A DNA stretch of 64,000 bases from Zhouia spongiae (GCF_022760175.1 NZ_CP094326.1:2840804-2904803), one strand, 5' to 3'; positions 1 to 9,293 are shown, numbered from the stretch's first letter. The notes: generated by a model from the letters alone, not told the origin. Made by a program: numbers and translations.

Positions 1-2
1 TT

Positions 3-137
3 GTAACATATATACAGAATGAGATTTATTCTTTAAGTTTTTTAGTGTTAATAGTTTTATTATTGATTGTAGATAATAAATTATTAATAAAATCACTTAT
101 AGAAAGAATAGAAATAAAATCAATCACTAACAGATAA
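3..137 (+). CDS. C-terminal end of an upstream membrane protein (flippase-like), partial
   Basis: An open frame enters from the left edge and stops at 135-137, two bases before the next ATG. The 44 visible residues contain one strongly hydrophobic segment (about residues 9-23) followed by a lysine- and isoleucine-rich tail. A membrane helix at the extreme C-terminus, directly ahead of a pyruvyltransferase in a polysaccharide operon, fits a Wzx-type oligosaccharide flippase. That identity is inference from context only; too little protein is visible to show a family. Confidence 0.55.
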   Translation, partial: VTYIQNEIYSLSFLVLIVLLLIVDNKLLIKSLIERIEIKSITNR

Positions 138-139
138 AA

Positions 140-1147
140 ATGAAATTTGTAAATAAAAATAGAATAGAAGGACTTAAAAATATAGTAAGGAAAGAGCTTA
201 CTAAGTATGTAAATTCTGATTACGTTTTATTGGATTTACCAAATCATAGAAATATAGGTGATTTATTAATTTGGGAAGGAGAGCTTAGTTATCTTCAAGA
301 AATAAATCATAAATTGATATATAGCTGTAATTTAAACACTTATCAGGAGTCTAAGATATCGGAAGGTAAAGTTATATTATTACATGGTGGAGGAAATTTT
401 GGGGATGTATGGAAAGTTAATCAAGAGTTTAGAAATAATATAATTTCAAAATTTAAGAATAATAGAATAATAATTTTTCCTCAAACAATACATTATAATA
501 ATCAGGGCAACTTGTCTAGGGATGCGGAGTTATATAACTCACACCCAGATTTAATAATATGTGTTAGGGATACAGTATCATACGATTTAGCAAAAAAACA
601 TTTCTATAATTGCACAATTCTGTTGATGCCCGACATGGCGTTCTTTGTTGATCTTTCCTCAAAGCAAACAAAAGTGAAAACAAATAAAACTTTAATAATG
701 AGAAGGTACGATAAAGAATTAGGTAATGTTAAATTACTTAATAAGATTAAGCAAAGCTTGCTATCAGATGGTGATATGTTTGAGGAAAAAGATTGGCCTG
801 GTTTTTATAAAGAGGGTACTTTAATTAGAAGAATTCAGGCTTATTTAATTAGAGCAGAAATAATTGGATCTAAAAAACTATTGAAAATACCATTTCTATG
901 TCAATTAGTAGATGATAACCATGGTTTGAAAAATAGGAATTATAAGAACAAACAAATAAATAAAGGAATCAAATTTATAAATGAGTATGATAAAGTGTAC
1001 TCTACAAGGCTACATGGTTTTATCCTATCCGTTTTATTAAATAAGGAGATTTTTATTTTTGATAATAGCTATGGGAAAAATAAAAACTTTTTTAATACAT
1101 GGTTGAGTGATTTTGAAAAGGTTAAACTAATTGGAGATAAGGGGTAG
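140..1147 (+). CDS. Polysaccharide pyruvyl transferase family protein
   Basis: Probable cytoplasmic enzyme that adds a pyruvate ketal, from phosphoenolpyruvate, to a sugar of a surface polysaccharide. The 335-residue length is normal for the family. The glycine-rich HGGGNFGDVW motif lies at residues 82-91, and a C-terminal TRLHGFILSVLL block near residues 291-302 is the second hallmark, as in the ExoV/EpsO group. It starts two bases after the preceding frame stops and leads a co-directional run of glycan genes, so it is probably translated within that operon. Base composition is extremely AT-rich, like its neighbours. The family is clear; the acceptor sugar cannot be read from sequence. Confidence 0.85.
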   Translation: MKFVNKNRIEGLKNIVRKELTKYVNSDYVLLDLPNHRNIGDLLIWEGELSYLQEINHKLIYSCNLNTYQESKISEGKVILLHGGGNFGDVWKVNQEFRNNIISKFKNNRIIIFPQTIHYNNQGNLSRDAELYNSHPDLIICVRDTVSYDLAKKHFYNCTILLMPDMAFFVDLSSKQTKVKTNKTLIMRRYDKELGNVKLLNKIKQSLLSDGDMFEEKDWPGFYKEGTLIRRIQAYLIRAEIIGSKKLLKIPFLCQLVDDNHGLKNRNYKNKQINKGIKFINEYDKVYSTRLHGFILSVLLNKEIFIFDNSYGKNKNFFNTWLSDFEKVKLIGDKG

Positions 1148-1229
1148 TATATGTATAGGTATAACATTTATAGTGAGAGACGATAGTGCTAAATAAAAAT
1201 TATTCGTTTATATAATAATCTATGATTAT

Positions 1230-2420
1230 ATGAGGAAAAATGTTGTTTTTATCTTTTGCTTCTTTACTATTCAGTTTTTAGCCTCTCAAACATTCTCATT
1301 CAAATATGAAGATATACAGAGAATTAAAAGAAAAATTGCATCTTCTGAATCAGAAAACTATAATGAAGCCTATAATTTACTTATTGAAGTAGCAGATTCG
1401 GTTAGGAATAGTAGGTATTTTCCAAGGGTGACTTCAAAAAAAATTACAGATGTAACTGCTGATATCCATGATTATGTGAGTATGGCAACATATTGGTGGC
1501 CTGATACAACAAAGAATAATAAAGTTCCTTATATTAGAAAAGACGGTGTTGTTAATCTAGAGGTTAAAGTGATTACCGATAATTACAATCTGGTTAGGTT
1601 TTGCCGTTCTATTAAGATACTTGGATTGGCTTATTTTTATTCAGGTGATGAAAAATATGCGAAAAAGGGAGGTGAGATGTTAAGAACATGGTTTATCCAT
1701 CCGGAAACAAAGATGAACCCTAACTTACAACATGCTCAATTTATTAAAGGAGTTAATAATGGAAGGATTGAGGGAATCGTAGACGCTCGTTTTTTTATAG
1801 ATATGATTGATGGGCTACAATTAATGAAAAAGAGTCGTTATATTACTGATGATAATGTTTTAAAAATAGAGGAATGGTTTAAAACTTTTTTAAATTGGAT
1901 GGAAACAAGCGAACAAGGAAGGCAGGGAATGAGTTTAAATAATAATATTGGAACTTCCTATCATTTGCAAAGATTAGTTTACCATGCTTTTATTAATGAT
2001 TCCATTGCAATTAATAAAATATATGAAAATAGCTTGTTAAGATTATTAAAAAAGCAATTCAGAAAGGATGGAAGTCAACCTTTGGAACTTAAAAGAACAC
2101 TACCTTTAGGCTATTCAATAGCTAATTTAGAATATTGGGTTAAAATCTCAAACCTCCTCGAGAGCTTTGAAATAAATATTAATAAGTTTGAAGGAGATAT
2201 TAGGCCAACCATACTGAATGCATACAAATACTTAACGGCTAGTTTTGAAAATAATTCAGTAGCTTTTTCTTCAATATTATTAAGTAGATATTTTGCTAAT
2301 GTTGATGTAAGGGAGTCCAATAAAGAATCACAAAATGCAAACTTAAATATTAATCAGGATGATGTGAAAATAAATTTATCTAGAAAAAATGTTGCCACTT
2401 TTTTAACAATAATTAAATAA
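1230..2420 (+). CDS. Alginate lyase family protein, secreted
   Basis: A 396-residue protein with an N-terminal signal peptide (about residues 1-19, ending ASQT), so periplasmic or exported. It carries hallmarks of the alginate lyase (PL5-like) alpha-barrel family: YVSMATYWWPD near residues 82-93, YIRKDG shortly after, and NNNIGTSYH at residues 237-245, where the family has its catalytic Asn/His region. Members cleave uronate-containing polymers by beta-elimination; in alginate and similar biosynthetic loci such a lyase sits in the periplasm and trims or clears polymer. Its place between a pyruvyltransferase and a glycosyltransferase suggests a role in making or editing this strain's own polysaccharide rather than in feeding. 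Substrate is unknown. Confidence 0.8.
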   Translation: MRKNVVFIFCFFTIQFLASQTFSFKYEDIQRIKRKIASSESENYNEAYNLLIEVADSVRNSRYFPRVTSKKITDVTADIHDYVSMATYWWPDTTKNNKVPYIRKDGVVNLEVKVITDNYNLVRFCRSIKILGLAYFYSGDEKYAKKGGEMLRTWFIHPETKMNPNLQHAQFIKGVNNGRIEGIVDARFFIDMIDGLQLMKKSRYITDDNVLKIEEWFKTFLNWMETSEQGRQGMSLNNNIGTSYHLQRLVYHAFINDSIAINKIYENSLLRLLKKQFRKDGSQPLELKRTLPLGYSIANLEYWVKISNLLESFEININKFEGDIRPTILNAYKYLTASFENNSVAFSSILLSRYFANVDVRESNKESQNANLNINQDDVKINLSRKNVATFLTIIK

Positions 2421-2490
2421 TTAAAAACATTCTAGAGATCGTAATCGTAGTACATGAATAATTTGTGAATTTGAAGTTAATGAATAGTTT

Positions 2491-3411
2491 ATGAAGTTAA
2501 GTGTTGTAATGCCAGTGTATAATGGTTCAGAATATTTGAAGGAGGCTATGGATAGTATTCTTAATCAGAGTTTTTCAGACTTCGAATTTATTATAATAAA
2601 TGATGGTTCTACAGACAATACCTTGCAAATAATAGAATCATATAATGATGATAGAATATTTGTAATAGATCAGGAAAACAAAGGGTTGGCAGTTTCTTTA
2701 AATATAGGTCTTCAATATGCTAAGGGGAAATACATAGCAAGGATGGACGCAGATGATATAGCTCATCCAGATCGTTTTAAGCAGCAGCTAAATTTTTTAA
2801 AAAATAATACAGATGTAAAATTATTAGGAACAGCGGTAACTGTAATTGATAGGTTTGGAAATCAGGTTTGTACAGACATACCATATACCGGAAATAAGTT
2901 TTTAAAAAAATATATGAATAATGTAGGAAATCCATTTAAACATCCTACAGTAGTGTTCGATAGGAAGTTAGCAATAAGTTTGGGAGGGTATAATGAATGT
3001 ATTGGTAAATATTTTGAAGATTATTTTTTATGGAGCCAAATAGCCCGGAAGGGAAAAGTTGAAATAATGGAAGAAAGGTTATTGCAATATAGGATTACAC
3101 CTGGCTCAATAATGAGTTCGATAAAAAGTAATACTTTTTCAAAATTTATGGTTCAAGTTGTGCAACGAGGATTTTTCACGAATGATGATGCAAGAGAAAT
3201 GAGAAAAATTAAAACCTTAGATGATCAAGAATTAAATATTAATAATAAGGTAAATATTTACAATCGGAGAATTAGTCAAACCAAAAACAGACGCATCGTT
3301 AAAATATATAAATTCATTTCCTCAATATTAAATGAAAAAATAGCTTTGAAATTTTTAATATTGATGATGAAATTTAAAATTAATTTAACATATATCAATA
3401 AAGGGCAATAG
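2491..3411 (+). CDS. Glycosyltransferase family 2
   Basis: A 306-residue GT-A fold transferase that would add one sugar from a nucleotide donor to the lipid-linked repeat unit at the cytoplasmic face of the inner membrane. The N-terminus has the family opening SVVMPVYNGSEYLKEAMDSI, then NDGSTDNT near residue 37, and the metal-binding DAD motif at residues 86-88 within RMDADDIAHPDR. An FEDYFLW block near residue 175 matches the usual acceptor-side acidic residue. The C-terminal 70 residues are basic and may sit on the membrane. It follows the lyase gene by 70 bases in the same direction. Donor and linkage cannot be predicted. Confidence 0.9.
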   Translation: MKLSVVMPVYNGSEYLKEAMDSILNQSFSDFEFIIINDGSTDNTLQIIESYNDDRIFVIDQENKGLAVSLNIGLQYAKGKYIARMDADDIAHPDRFKQQLNFLKNNTDVKLLGTAVTVIDRFGNQVCTDIPYTGNKFLKKYMNNVGNPFKHPTVVFDRKLAISLGGYNECIGKYFEDYFLWSQIARKGKVEIMEERLLQYRITPGSIMSSIKSNTFSKFMVQVVQRGFFTNDDAREMRKIKTLDDQELNINNKVNIYNRRISQTKNRRIVKIYKFISSILNEKIALKFLILMMKFKINLTYINKGQ

Positions 3412-3456
3412 TAGTTTTTAATACCATTATTAATTATCGTATTTTAAGAAAGGACA

Positions 3457-4755
3457 ATGGCAAAATTAATATTAATTATAATTGCATTTATATATATATA
3501 TCCTATTTTTTTACAAGCAATACCTGTTCCATTGGATCGTGTCCTTCAGGCTATAGGATTCTTTACGTTTATAGTAACACCTAATTTTAGAATTAAAATT
3601 ATTAGAGCCTCTGGTTTTTGGAAATTTTACTTTTTAACTTTTATAATTTTAATTCTTGTTTTTTTTGCACAGTTAAGAGTCGGAAGTAATGATTTATATT
3701 TTTTTAAAACTATTGCAGATACTTTTCTAAGTTTTTTTTCTTCTTACCTAATAATATGGTTTGGGCATCAATACATTAAAAGATTTAATTTAGCCTATTT
3801 ATTACAACTAATTGTATTCCTTGCCGTTATTCAAAGCTTAATATCATTTTTCTTTTTTACTAATCCAGGTATTTATGAGACTTATTTGTCATTTTTAAAT
3901 GAGACGGCTAACGAAGGTTTGATTTCAAGGATAGGATTGCTAAATAAGAGGTTTATGGGGATTGGTAGTAATTTCTTTTCTGGTGTTATTAAATATGGAC
4001 TTGCGCTTTTCTCGTTAATTATTTTACCTTATTATGATAAGAAATTAATCATATCCAAGAATAAATACTTGTATTGGTTTTGTTTGTTAATGATTTTGGT
4101 TGGAGGGGTTCTTACAGGTAGAACATTCTTTGTTGCAATTGCTCTTGGTTTAGTTATGAAGATGTTTTTGGAAAAAGTAAATATTATTTTATTGCTAAGA
4201 AGAGGTATTAAGCTCATTATTATATTGGCTATTACAATTCCTATTATTCTCTTAGTTGCCAAATCATTTATTGACTTAGATAGATTGAGTGTAGTGTATG
4301 GATTTATTTTTGAGCTTTTTATTAATTTTTTATCAGAAGGAGAAATATCTACTTCATCAACTAATAAAGCTTTAGATATGTATATTTTTCCTGATAATAT
4401 TGAAACATGGTTTTATGGAGATGGAAAAATGTTGATGCCAACTGGAGAATATTATATGGGGACAGATATTGGTTTTATAAGATTGATATTTTATTTTGGC
4501 ATTATATCTACATTATTGTTTTATCTTGTATTAATATATTATGGTAAAATCATTAAAAAGTTGATTAAAATTAAATCATTTAATATATATATAGCTTTTG
4601 TAATGATATGGATCATTATTTTAAACTTAAAGGGAATTGCTTATGGAAATTATTTTTTTGTTCTTCTTCTAGTAGCTGCGATTGTAGAGAAAAATAATCG
4701 TAGAAATATGATTTTGAAAAAGTATAAATCTAAGGTAAATTGTGGTGATGACTAA
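3457..4755 (+). CDS. O-antigen/capsule polymerase-like membrane protein (Wzy type)
   Basis: A 432-residue, very hydrophobic protein with about ten to twelve predicted membrane segments from residue 3 to the end and one larger loop around residues 270-340. This layout, and its place among glycosyltransferases, is typical of the O-antigen ligase/polymerase family, which joins repeat units in the periplasm. No sequence motif firmly separates polymerase from ligase. As the only protein of this class in the visible operon, polymerase is the likelier role. Its last 14 bases overlap the next gene's start, consistent with translational coupling. Confidence 0.75.
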   Translation: MAKLILIIIAFIYIYPIFLQAIPVPLDRVLQAIGFFTFIVTPNFRIKIIRASGFWKFYFLTFIILILVFFAQLRVGSNDLYFFKTIADTFLSFFSSYLIIWFGHQYIKRFNLAYLLQLIVFLAVIQSLISFFFFTNPGIYETYLSFLNETANEGLISRIGLLNKRFMGIGSNFFSGVIKYGLALFSLIILPYYDKKLIISKNKYLYWFCLLMILVGGVLTGRTFFVAIALGLVMKMFLEKVNIILLLRRGIKLIIILAITIPIILLVAKSFIDLDRLSVVYGFIFELFINFLSEGEISTSSTNKALDMYIFPDNIETWFYGDGKMLMPTGEYYMGTDIGFIRLIFYFGIISTLLFYLVLIYYGKIIKKLIKIKSFNIYIAFVMIWIIILNLKGIAYGNYFFVLLLVAAIVEKNNRRNMILKKYKSKVNCGDD

Positions 4756-5956
4756 AAAAAAGATAATCATTTTTTCTTCAAGTTACCCTTATGGTAATAC
4801 TGAAACGTTTCTTCATAATGAAGTATTATTTTTGTCCAAGTATTTTGATATTGAAATTTATCCTTTGTATTTAAAGGATACTAATGATATACCAATCGAT
4901 GGTTTACCTTCTAATGTTATTTATCATGAACCATTCATAAAAAGAAATTATGTTAGAAGATTTCTAAATGGAATATTTAATACAAGCCCGTTATTACCTT
5001 ACCTATCGGATTTGAAAAGTTTATTTTTAAATTCTATTGATAAAAAATACTCCCTTAAAGAATGGATATTACATTTAATCGCATATAGAAGTATTCTTGC
5101 CAGTTCAAGGTTTAAAAATGTGTTTAAGGAATCTATTACATCCAACACGATAATATATTTTTATTGGAATAATTATCCTATTGGTTTATTTAATGTGTAT
5201 AATAAAAATATATTTATTCGAGTGCATGGAGGAGAAGTTAATTTTAAACGCCATGCTAATTATATTCCATTAATTAGACATAGAGTAGTCAGTAAAAAAA
5301 ATATCAAATACTTACCTATTTCTAATGATTCTGCATCTCGGTTGAGGGAAATATCTTCTAATGTTTATTTTGTTATAAACAGATTAGGAGTAAATGATTT
5401 AGGATTAAATCCAACCCCCGACCTTAATGTTATCAATATAGTCAGTTGCTCAAATGTTATTAAGATAAAGAGGGTACACTTAATAATAGAAGCCCTATCA
5501 AAAATAAAGAAGAAGAATATTAATTGGATCCATTATGGAGATGGACCATTGCTTGAAGAACTTAAGTATAAATCAAGATCACTACCTAAAAATATTAAGT
5601 GCTCATTTCCAGGTAGAATAAGTAATAATGAAGTGTTGTCCGGTTACAAATATAAAGGTGTTGATTTATTTATTAATATAAGTGAAACTGAGGGAGTTCC
5701 AGTTAGTATTATGGAGGCTCTTTCTTTTGGGATACCTTGTTTTGCGACTGATGTAGGCGGTACATCGGAAATTATGGATAACACAATCGGTAAATTAGTT
5801 GAAAAAGATTTTAATATCGATGAATTAACACATTTTATATTAAACATAAAGAGTTTGGAATCTGAAAATAATTATAGGGAAAATGCAAGGTTGAGATGGG
5901 GGTCTATGTGTGATTCAAAATTTAATTACAAGAAATTATATAATATATTTAACTAA
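4742..5956 (+). CDS. Glycosyltransferase family 4
   Basis: A 404-residue GT-B fold transferase. The N-terminal Rossmann half begins KKKIIIFSSSYPYGNTETFL, and the C-terminal half carries the nucleotide-sugar site: HYGDGPLLEELK, then ETEGVPVSIMEAL with the EX7E pair at Glu317 and Glu325, then FATDVGGTSEI. These are the hallmarks of the retaining GT4/GT1 families. It overlaps the polymerase gene by 14 bases, and the next transferase starts 16 bases after its stop. It probably adds one residue of the repeat unit; the sugar is unknown. Confidence 0.9.
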   Translation: MVMTKKKIIIFSSSYPYGNTETFLHNEVLFLSKYFDIEIYPLYLKDTNDIPIDGLPSNVIYHEPFIKRNYVRRFLNGIFNTSPLLPYLSDLKSLFLNSIDKKYSLKEWILHLIAYRSILASSRFKNVFKESITSNTIIYFYWNNYPIGLFNVYNKNIFIRVHGGEVNFKRHANYIPLIRHRVVSKKNIKYLPISNDSASRLREISSNVYFVINRLGVNDLGLNPTPDLNVINIVSCSNVIKIKRVHLIIEALSKIKKKNINWIHYGDGPLLEELKYKSRSLPKNIKCSFPGRISNNEVLSGYKYKGVDLFINISETEGVPVSIMEALSFGIPCFATDVGGTSEIMDNTIGKLVEKDFNIDELTHFILNIKSLESENNYRENARLRWGSMCDSKFNYKKLYNIFN

Positions 5957-5972
5957 TTTATCAATAACTTGC

Positions 5973-7115
5973 ATGAAGTGTCTTCATATAGCAAATGATT
6001 ACTCAGGGTCTAAAATTTATTCAAATTTATTTAAGCATTTAGATGATAATGATTTTTCTCAGACAGTGTATACAGCAATTAGGAGAGAAAATCTAATTGA
6101 TAATAATAAGATTGATTTTAGAAACGAAAAATCTCAAATATACTACAGACATATATTAAATATATGGACAAGGGTTAATTTCTTTCATAAAAAAGAAAAA
6201 ATATTCTCCGATTTGCTAAAAGAGTTAGATAATATAGAATCTTTTGATATTATTCATGCACATACATGGTTTAGTGATGGGGCAGTGGCGTACGAGCTAC
6301 ATAAAAAATATAATATACCATATATTATTGCAGTTAGAAGCACAGATATTAAAATATTCTTAAAGTATTTCTTGCATTTGAGAAGATATGGAATTAAAAT
6401 TTTGATGAATGCAAGTAAAATAATTTTTATTTCTCCATCATACCGTAAAATGTTCATTCAAAATCAATTTATAAAGAAACGATTAAAATATTTTGAAAAT
6501 AAAATTTTGATTATTCCTAATGGTATAAATCAATTTTGGTTAAATCATATTAATACAAAAAAAAGTGACTACTTTGGTGTGTTTAAGATTTTATTTATAG
6601 GAACTTTTATTAAAAGAAAGAATGTACACAGATTAATAAAGGCAGTCACAAATCTGAATAAAAGTGGTTTTAAATGTGAATTATTGCTAGTCGGAGGTGG
6701 CGGTAGATATCATTATAAAATATTAAAACTCATTTCCAAGTATAGTTTTATAAGATACCTAGGTGAAGTTTATGATAAAAACAGATTAAAGGATTTACTT
6801 GCAACATCCAATTTATTTGCAATGCCTTCTTATAATGAGACTTTTGGTTTAGTATATGCTGAAGCTCTAACACAAAGTACTTTAATTATGTATGCTCAGA
6901 ATGATGGAGTTGATGGGATATATTCCGAAAAAACGGGAGTTAAAATCAATCCATTTAGTGTGCAATCTATTGAAAGTGGTATTTTAGCTATAGCAGAAAA
7001 TTATAAAGAATATAATTTTAATCCAACTGAAGAGACAAAAGTTAACGATTGGGAAAGAATAGCAAAGCAATATAGAAATATATATAATTTTATATTAAAT
7101 AATGACAACAGTTAG
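5973..7115 (+). CDS. Glycosyltransferase family 4
   Basis: A second GT-B transferase, 380 residues from the ATG at 5973. I chose that start because the protein then opens with MKCLHIANDYSGSKIY, the normal first strand of the fold, and clears the preceding gene; an ATG at 5910 would add 21 unlikely residues overlapping it. The catalytic pair lies in YNETFGLVYAEAL (Glu289 and Glu297), preceded by LLVGGGGRY and followed by a substrate loop near YAQNDGVDGI. The last 14 bases overlap the next gene, so the two are probably coupled. Confidence 0.88.
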   Translation: MKCLHIANDYSGSKIYSNLFKHLDDNDFSQTVYTAIRRENLIDNNKIDFRNEKSQIYYRHILNIWTRVNFFHKKEKIFSDLLKELDNIESFDIIHAHTWFSDGAVAYELHKKYNIPYIIAVRSTDIKIFLKYFLHLRRYGIKILMNASKIIFISPSYRKMFIQNQFIKKRLKYFENKILIIPNGINQFWLNHINTKKSDYFGVFKILFIGTFIKRKNVHRLIKAVTNLNKSGFKCELLLVGGGGRYHYKILKLISKYSFIRYLGEVYDKNRLKDLLATSNLFAMPSYNETFGLVYAEALTQSTLIMYAQNDGVDGIYSEKTGVKINPFSVQSIESGILAIAENYKEYNFNPTEETKVNDWERIAKQYRNIYNFILNNDNS

Positions 7116-7848
7116 CATTATTACACCAACTTATAATTCTTTGGAATATATTAATGAAACCATTGAATCTATAATAAATCAAACATATGAAAATTGGGAG
7201 TTATTAATAACTGATGATTGTTCAGCAGATGGAACTTGGGAGTTGCTAAAAGAATATGCTGAGAAAGATTCAAGGATTAAAATTTTTCAATTAGAATTTA
7301 ATTCTGGACCGGGAGTTGCACGTAATAATTCAATTCAAAATGCTTCAGGAAGATTTATTTCATTTTGCGATAGTGATGATGTATGGAAGCCGAATAAGTT
7401 AGAGGATCAGATTAAGTTTTTATCAGATAATGATCTTCCATTTACGTATTCCTCTTATCAAAAAATGGATGAAAATGGGAATTTAGGCGGTATTATTAAT
7501 GTACCGGAAAAGTTGTCATTTAATGACCTTTTGAAAACTTGCCCTATTGGCTGTTTAACAGCAATTTATGATACCGAAAAAATAGGTAAGGTTTATATGC
7601 CCATTATAAGAAAAAGGCAAGATTATGGTCTTTGGTTGAAAATTTTTAAAGAAATTAGAGAAACCAGAGGTATGCAAGAAGTTTTAGCTTATTATAGAGT
7701 AAGGACTAACTCAGTTTCAAGTAATAAACTTAGAGCAGCAAAGTATCATTTTAAGGTATTGAGAACAGTAGCTAAGGTACCATTTATTAAGGCTTGTTAT
7801 TATTTTGTGTTGTATGCATTTAGTGGATTATTTAAGTATTTAAAATAA
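7102..7848 (+). CDS. Glycosyltransferase family 2, last gene of the polysaccharide operon
   Basis: A 248-residue GT-A transferase opening VSIITPTYNSLEYINETIESI, with TDDCSADGTWELL near residue 39 and the DSD metal motif at residues 90-92 in FCDSDDVWKPNK. The length matches the short GT2 group found in capsule and O-antigen loci. The C-terminus has a hydrophobic stretch (YYFVLYAFSGLF) that may touch the membrane. It is the last visible operon gene before the insertion-sequence debris, so the original operon may have been longer. Confidence 0.9.
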   Translation: MTTVSIITPTYNSLEYINETIESIINQTYENWELLITDDCSADGTWELLKEYAEKDSRIKIFQLEFNSGPGVARNNSIQNASGRFISFCDSDDVWKPNKLEDQIKFLSDNDLPFTYSSYQKMDENGNLGGIINVPEKLSFNDLLKTCPIGCLTAIYDTEKIGKVYMPIIRKRQDYGLWLKIFKEIRETRGMQEVLAYYRVRTNSVSSNKLRAAKYHFKVLRTVAKVPFIKACYYFVLYAFSGLFKYLK

Positions 7849-7857
7849 TTAAGTTCA

Positions 7858-7877
7858 TAAAGGTCTCCTTGCCTTTA
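7858..7877 (+). terminator. Weak stem-loop after the polysaccharide operon
   Basis: TAAAGG and CCTTTA are separated by eight bases, ten bases after the last glycosyltransferase stop, and are followed by an AT-rich stretch. The stem is short, so termination here is only plausible. Confidence 0.35.
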
Positions 7878-7892
7878 CTAAAATTTAACTAA

Positions 7893-8065
7893 CAAACGGA
7901 AACTTATGTTCTGGTATATAGCAGGAATTTTATTAGAGAGCATATTGCCGGCAAGGAGATGTTCATTGATTTTGCAGGCAAGAAACTGCATATTGTAGAC
8001 AAAGCTACTGGAGAAATAATACCGGTAGAGGTATTTGTTGCTATTTTGCCCCACAGCCAGTATAC
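7893..8065 (+). pseudogene. istA: IS21-family transposase IstA, internal fragment (left part)
   Basis: Translating from 7893 gives about 57 residues, including HIAGKEMFIDFAGKK and EVFVAILPHSQY, which match the region around the first catalytic Asp of IS21 IstA transposases. The first 100 or so residues of a normal IstA are absent, and an in-frame stop lies just upstream at 7890-7892. The frame is cut at 8065 by the left end of an IS3-family element. The matching C-terminal part resumes at 9294, so this is half of a broken gene. The internal ATG at 7959 is not a true start. Confidence 0.85.
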
Positions 8066-8124
8066 TGTAAGGCTCCCTAAAAAACGAAGCGTTATAAATT
8101 AGAAAAACGTTTAAATTTAGGGTA

Positions 8125-8391
8125 ATGAAAAAAACAAGACACACCGAAACACAGATCATCAAGATCTTAAAGTCCCAGGAATCCGGACAATCCGTGACTG
8201 ACCTATGCCGGGAACATGGGATCAGCCAGGCCACTTTTTATAATTGGAAGAGCAAATATGGAGGTATGGATGCCAACCAACTTAAGAAGATGAAAGAGAT
8301 GGAGGCAGAACTGTCCCAGTTCAAACGGATGTATGCCGATCTTGCTTTTGAAAACAATGCATTAAAAAACCTGATCGAAAAAAAGCTCTAA
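8125..8391 (+). CDS. IS3-family transposase OrfA
   Basis: An 88-residue DNA-binding subunit. Residues 1-48 form the helix-turn-helix typical of IS3 OrfA (HTETQIIKILKSQESGQSV, then CREHGISQATFYNWKSKYGG), followed by a leucine-zipper-like coiled coil (LKKMKEMEAELSQFKRMYAD). The gene ends in an A-AAA-AAG slippery heptamer at 8379-8385, with the stop at 8389-8391; a -1 slip there would join it to the orfB frame to give the active OrfAB transposase. It binds the terminal inverted repeats of this element. Confidence 0.92.
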   Translation: MKKTRHTETQIIKILKSQESGQSVTDLCREHGISQATFYNWKSKYGGMDANQLKKMKEMEAELSQFKRMYADLAFENNALKNLIEKKL

Positions 8392-9281
8392 GGCCTGTCG
8401 ATAAACGAGCAGCAGTTGGATATTTAGTCAAAGAGGAACACTTAAGCATCCGGCGGGCCTGTACAGCACTCAGTCTAAGCATATCGGTTTACTATTATCG
8501 TTTTAAAGCCAAGACAGAGGATCGGCATATCATAGATGAATTAGAGAAATTGGCGGAGGCTTATCCTACATATGGTTTTAAAAAGATGTATTATTTGTTA
8601 CGGTCCAAAGGATATCTGTGGAACCATAAACGGGTTTATAGGGTTTATGTGATGATGAGCCTGAACATTCGGCGAAAACGCAAGAGAAGGCTCCCTGCAC
8701 GTATTAAAACACCACATATCATACCGGTGGACTGTAATATTACCTGGAGTATGGATTTTATGCAGGATACCTTGATAAGCGGGAAGAGTTTTAGAACTTT
8801 TAATGTGATTGATGACCATAACAGGGAAGCTCTTATGATAGGGATTGACACCTCACTGAGTGCCAGACGTATTGTGAGGGATCTGGACAGACTCATTAGT
8901 TGGAGAGGGACTCCTAAAGTAGTACGAGTGGATAATGGCCCAGAGTTCACTTCAGCTGTATTCGACTCCTGGGCACGTAAACACAGTATCAAAATTTGTT
9001 TCACACAACCCGGTAAACCAACTCAAAACTCTTTAATTGAGCGATTTAATGGCTCTTATAGAAAAGAGGTTTTAGATGCACATTTATTTTTTGAATTAAA
9101 TCAGGTAAGAGATCAAACACAAACATGGCTATGGAATTACAATAATATCAGGCCACACAAGTCCTTGGGATATAAAACCCCAGTCAATTTTGTAAAGCAA
9201 AGAAGCAAAACGCGTTTTGCTTCCCTTATAATCGACCAACACTTAATGGAAAATACTATATTTGAAAGTGCTTCTATTTAG
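8385..9281 (+). CDS. IS3-family transposase OrfB (DDE integrase core)
   Basis: The catalytic part of the transposase, expressed from the -1 frameshift at 8379-8385; the frame is open for 298 residues and ATG-initiated expression is also possible from 8550. It has an HTH_21-like region (AEAYPTYGFKKMYYLLRSKG) and an rve core with all three acidic residues: WSMDFMQD, VRVDNGPEF and QNSLIERFNGSYR. The C-terminal WNYNNIRPHKSLGYKTP block is diagnostic of IS3. The protein looks intact, so the element may still be able to move. Confidence 0.92.
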   Translation, partial: ALRPVDKRAAVGYLVKEEHLSIRRACTALSLSISVYYYRFKAKTEDRHIIDELEKLAEAYPTYGFKKMYYLLRSKGYLWNHKRVYRVYVMMSLNIRRKRKRRLPARIKTPHIIPVDCNITWSMDFMQDTLISGKSFRTFNVIDDHNREALMIGIDTSLSARRIVRDLDRLISWRGTPKVVRVDNGPEFTSAVFDSWARKHSIKICFTQPGKPTQNSLIERFNGSYRKEVLDAHLFFELNQVRDQTQTWLWNYNNIRPHKSLGYKTPVNFVKQRSKTRFASLIIDQHLMENTIFESASI

Positions 9282-9293
9282 GGGAGTCTTACA

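Larger units (their letters stand above)
8066..9293 (+). mobile_element. IS3-family insertion sequence, apparently complete (1228 bp)
   Basis: The left end reads TGTAAGGCTCCCTAAAAAAC and the right end, on the other strand, TGTAAGACTCCCCTAAATAG, forming imperfect terminal inverted repeats. Between them lie orfA and orfB, joined by a classical -1 frameshift signal. It is inserted in a copy of istA. The bases flanking it (TATAC on the left, CCACA on the right) do not form a clear 3- or 4-base target duplication, and about 70 codons of istA are missing at the junction, pointing to an adjacent deletion. Base composition is higher in GC than the glycan operon beside it. Confidence 0.9.

Noticed and set aside
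1150-1195. Frame reading CIGITFIVRDDSAK before a stop, similar to the start of asparagine synthetase-like proteins
   Set aside because: Only about 14 codons and no proper start; too short to call a gene remnant.
7878-8234. 118-codon minus-strand frame across the istA/IS3 junction
   Set aside because: It spans an insertion junction and is antisense to the clear istA and orfA frames.
8066-9293. Three-base target-site duplication of the IS3 element
   Set aside because: Flanks TATAC and CCACA do not match; shifting the ends inward gives only a two-of-three match.
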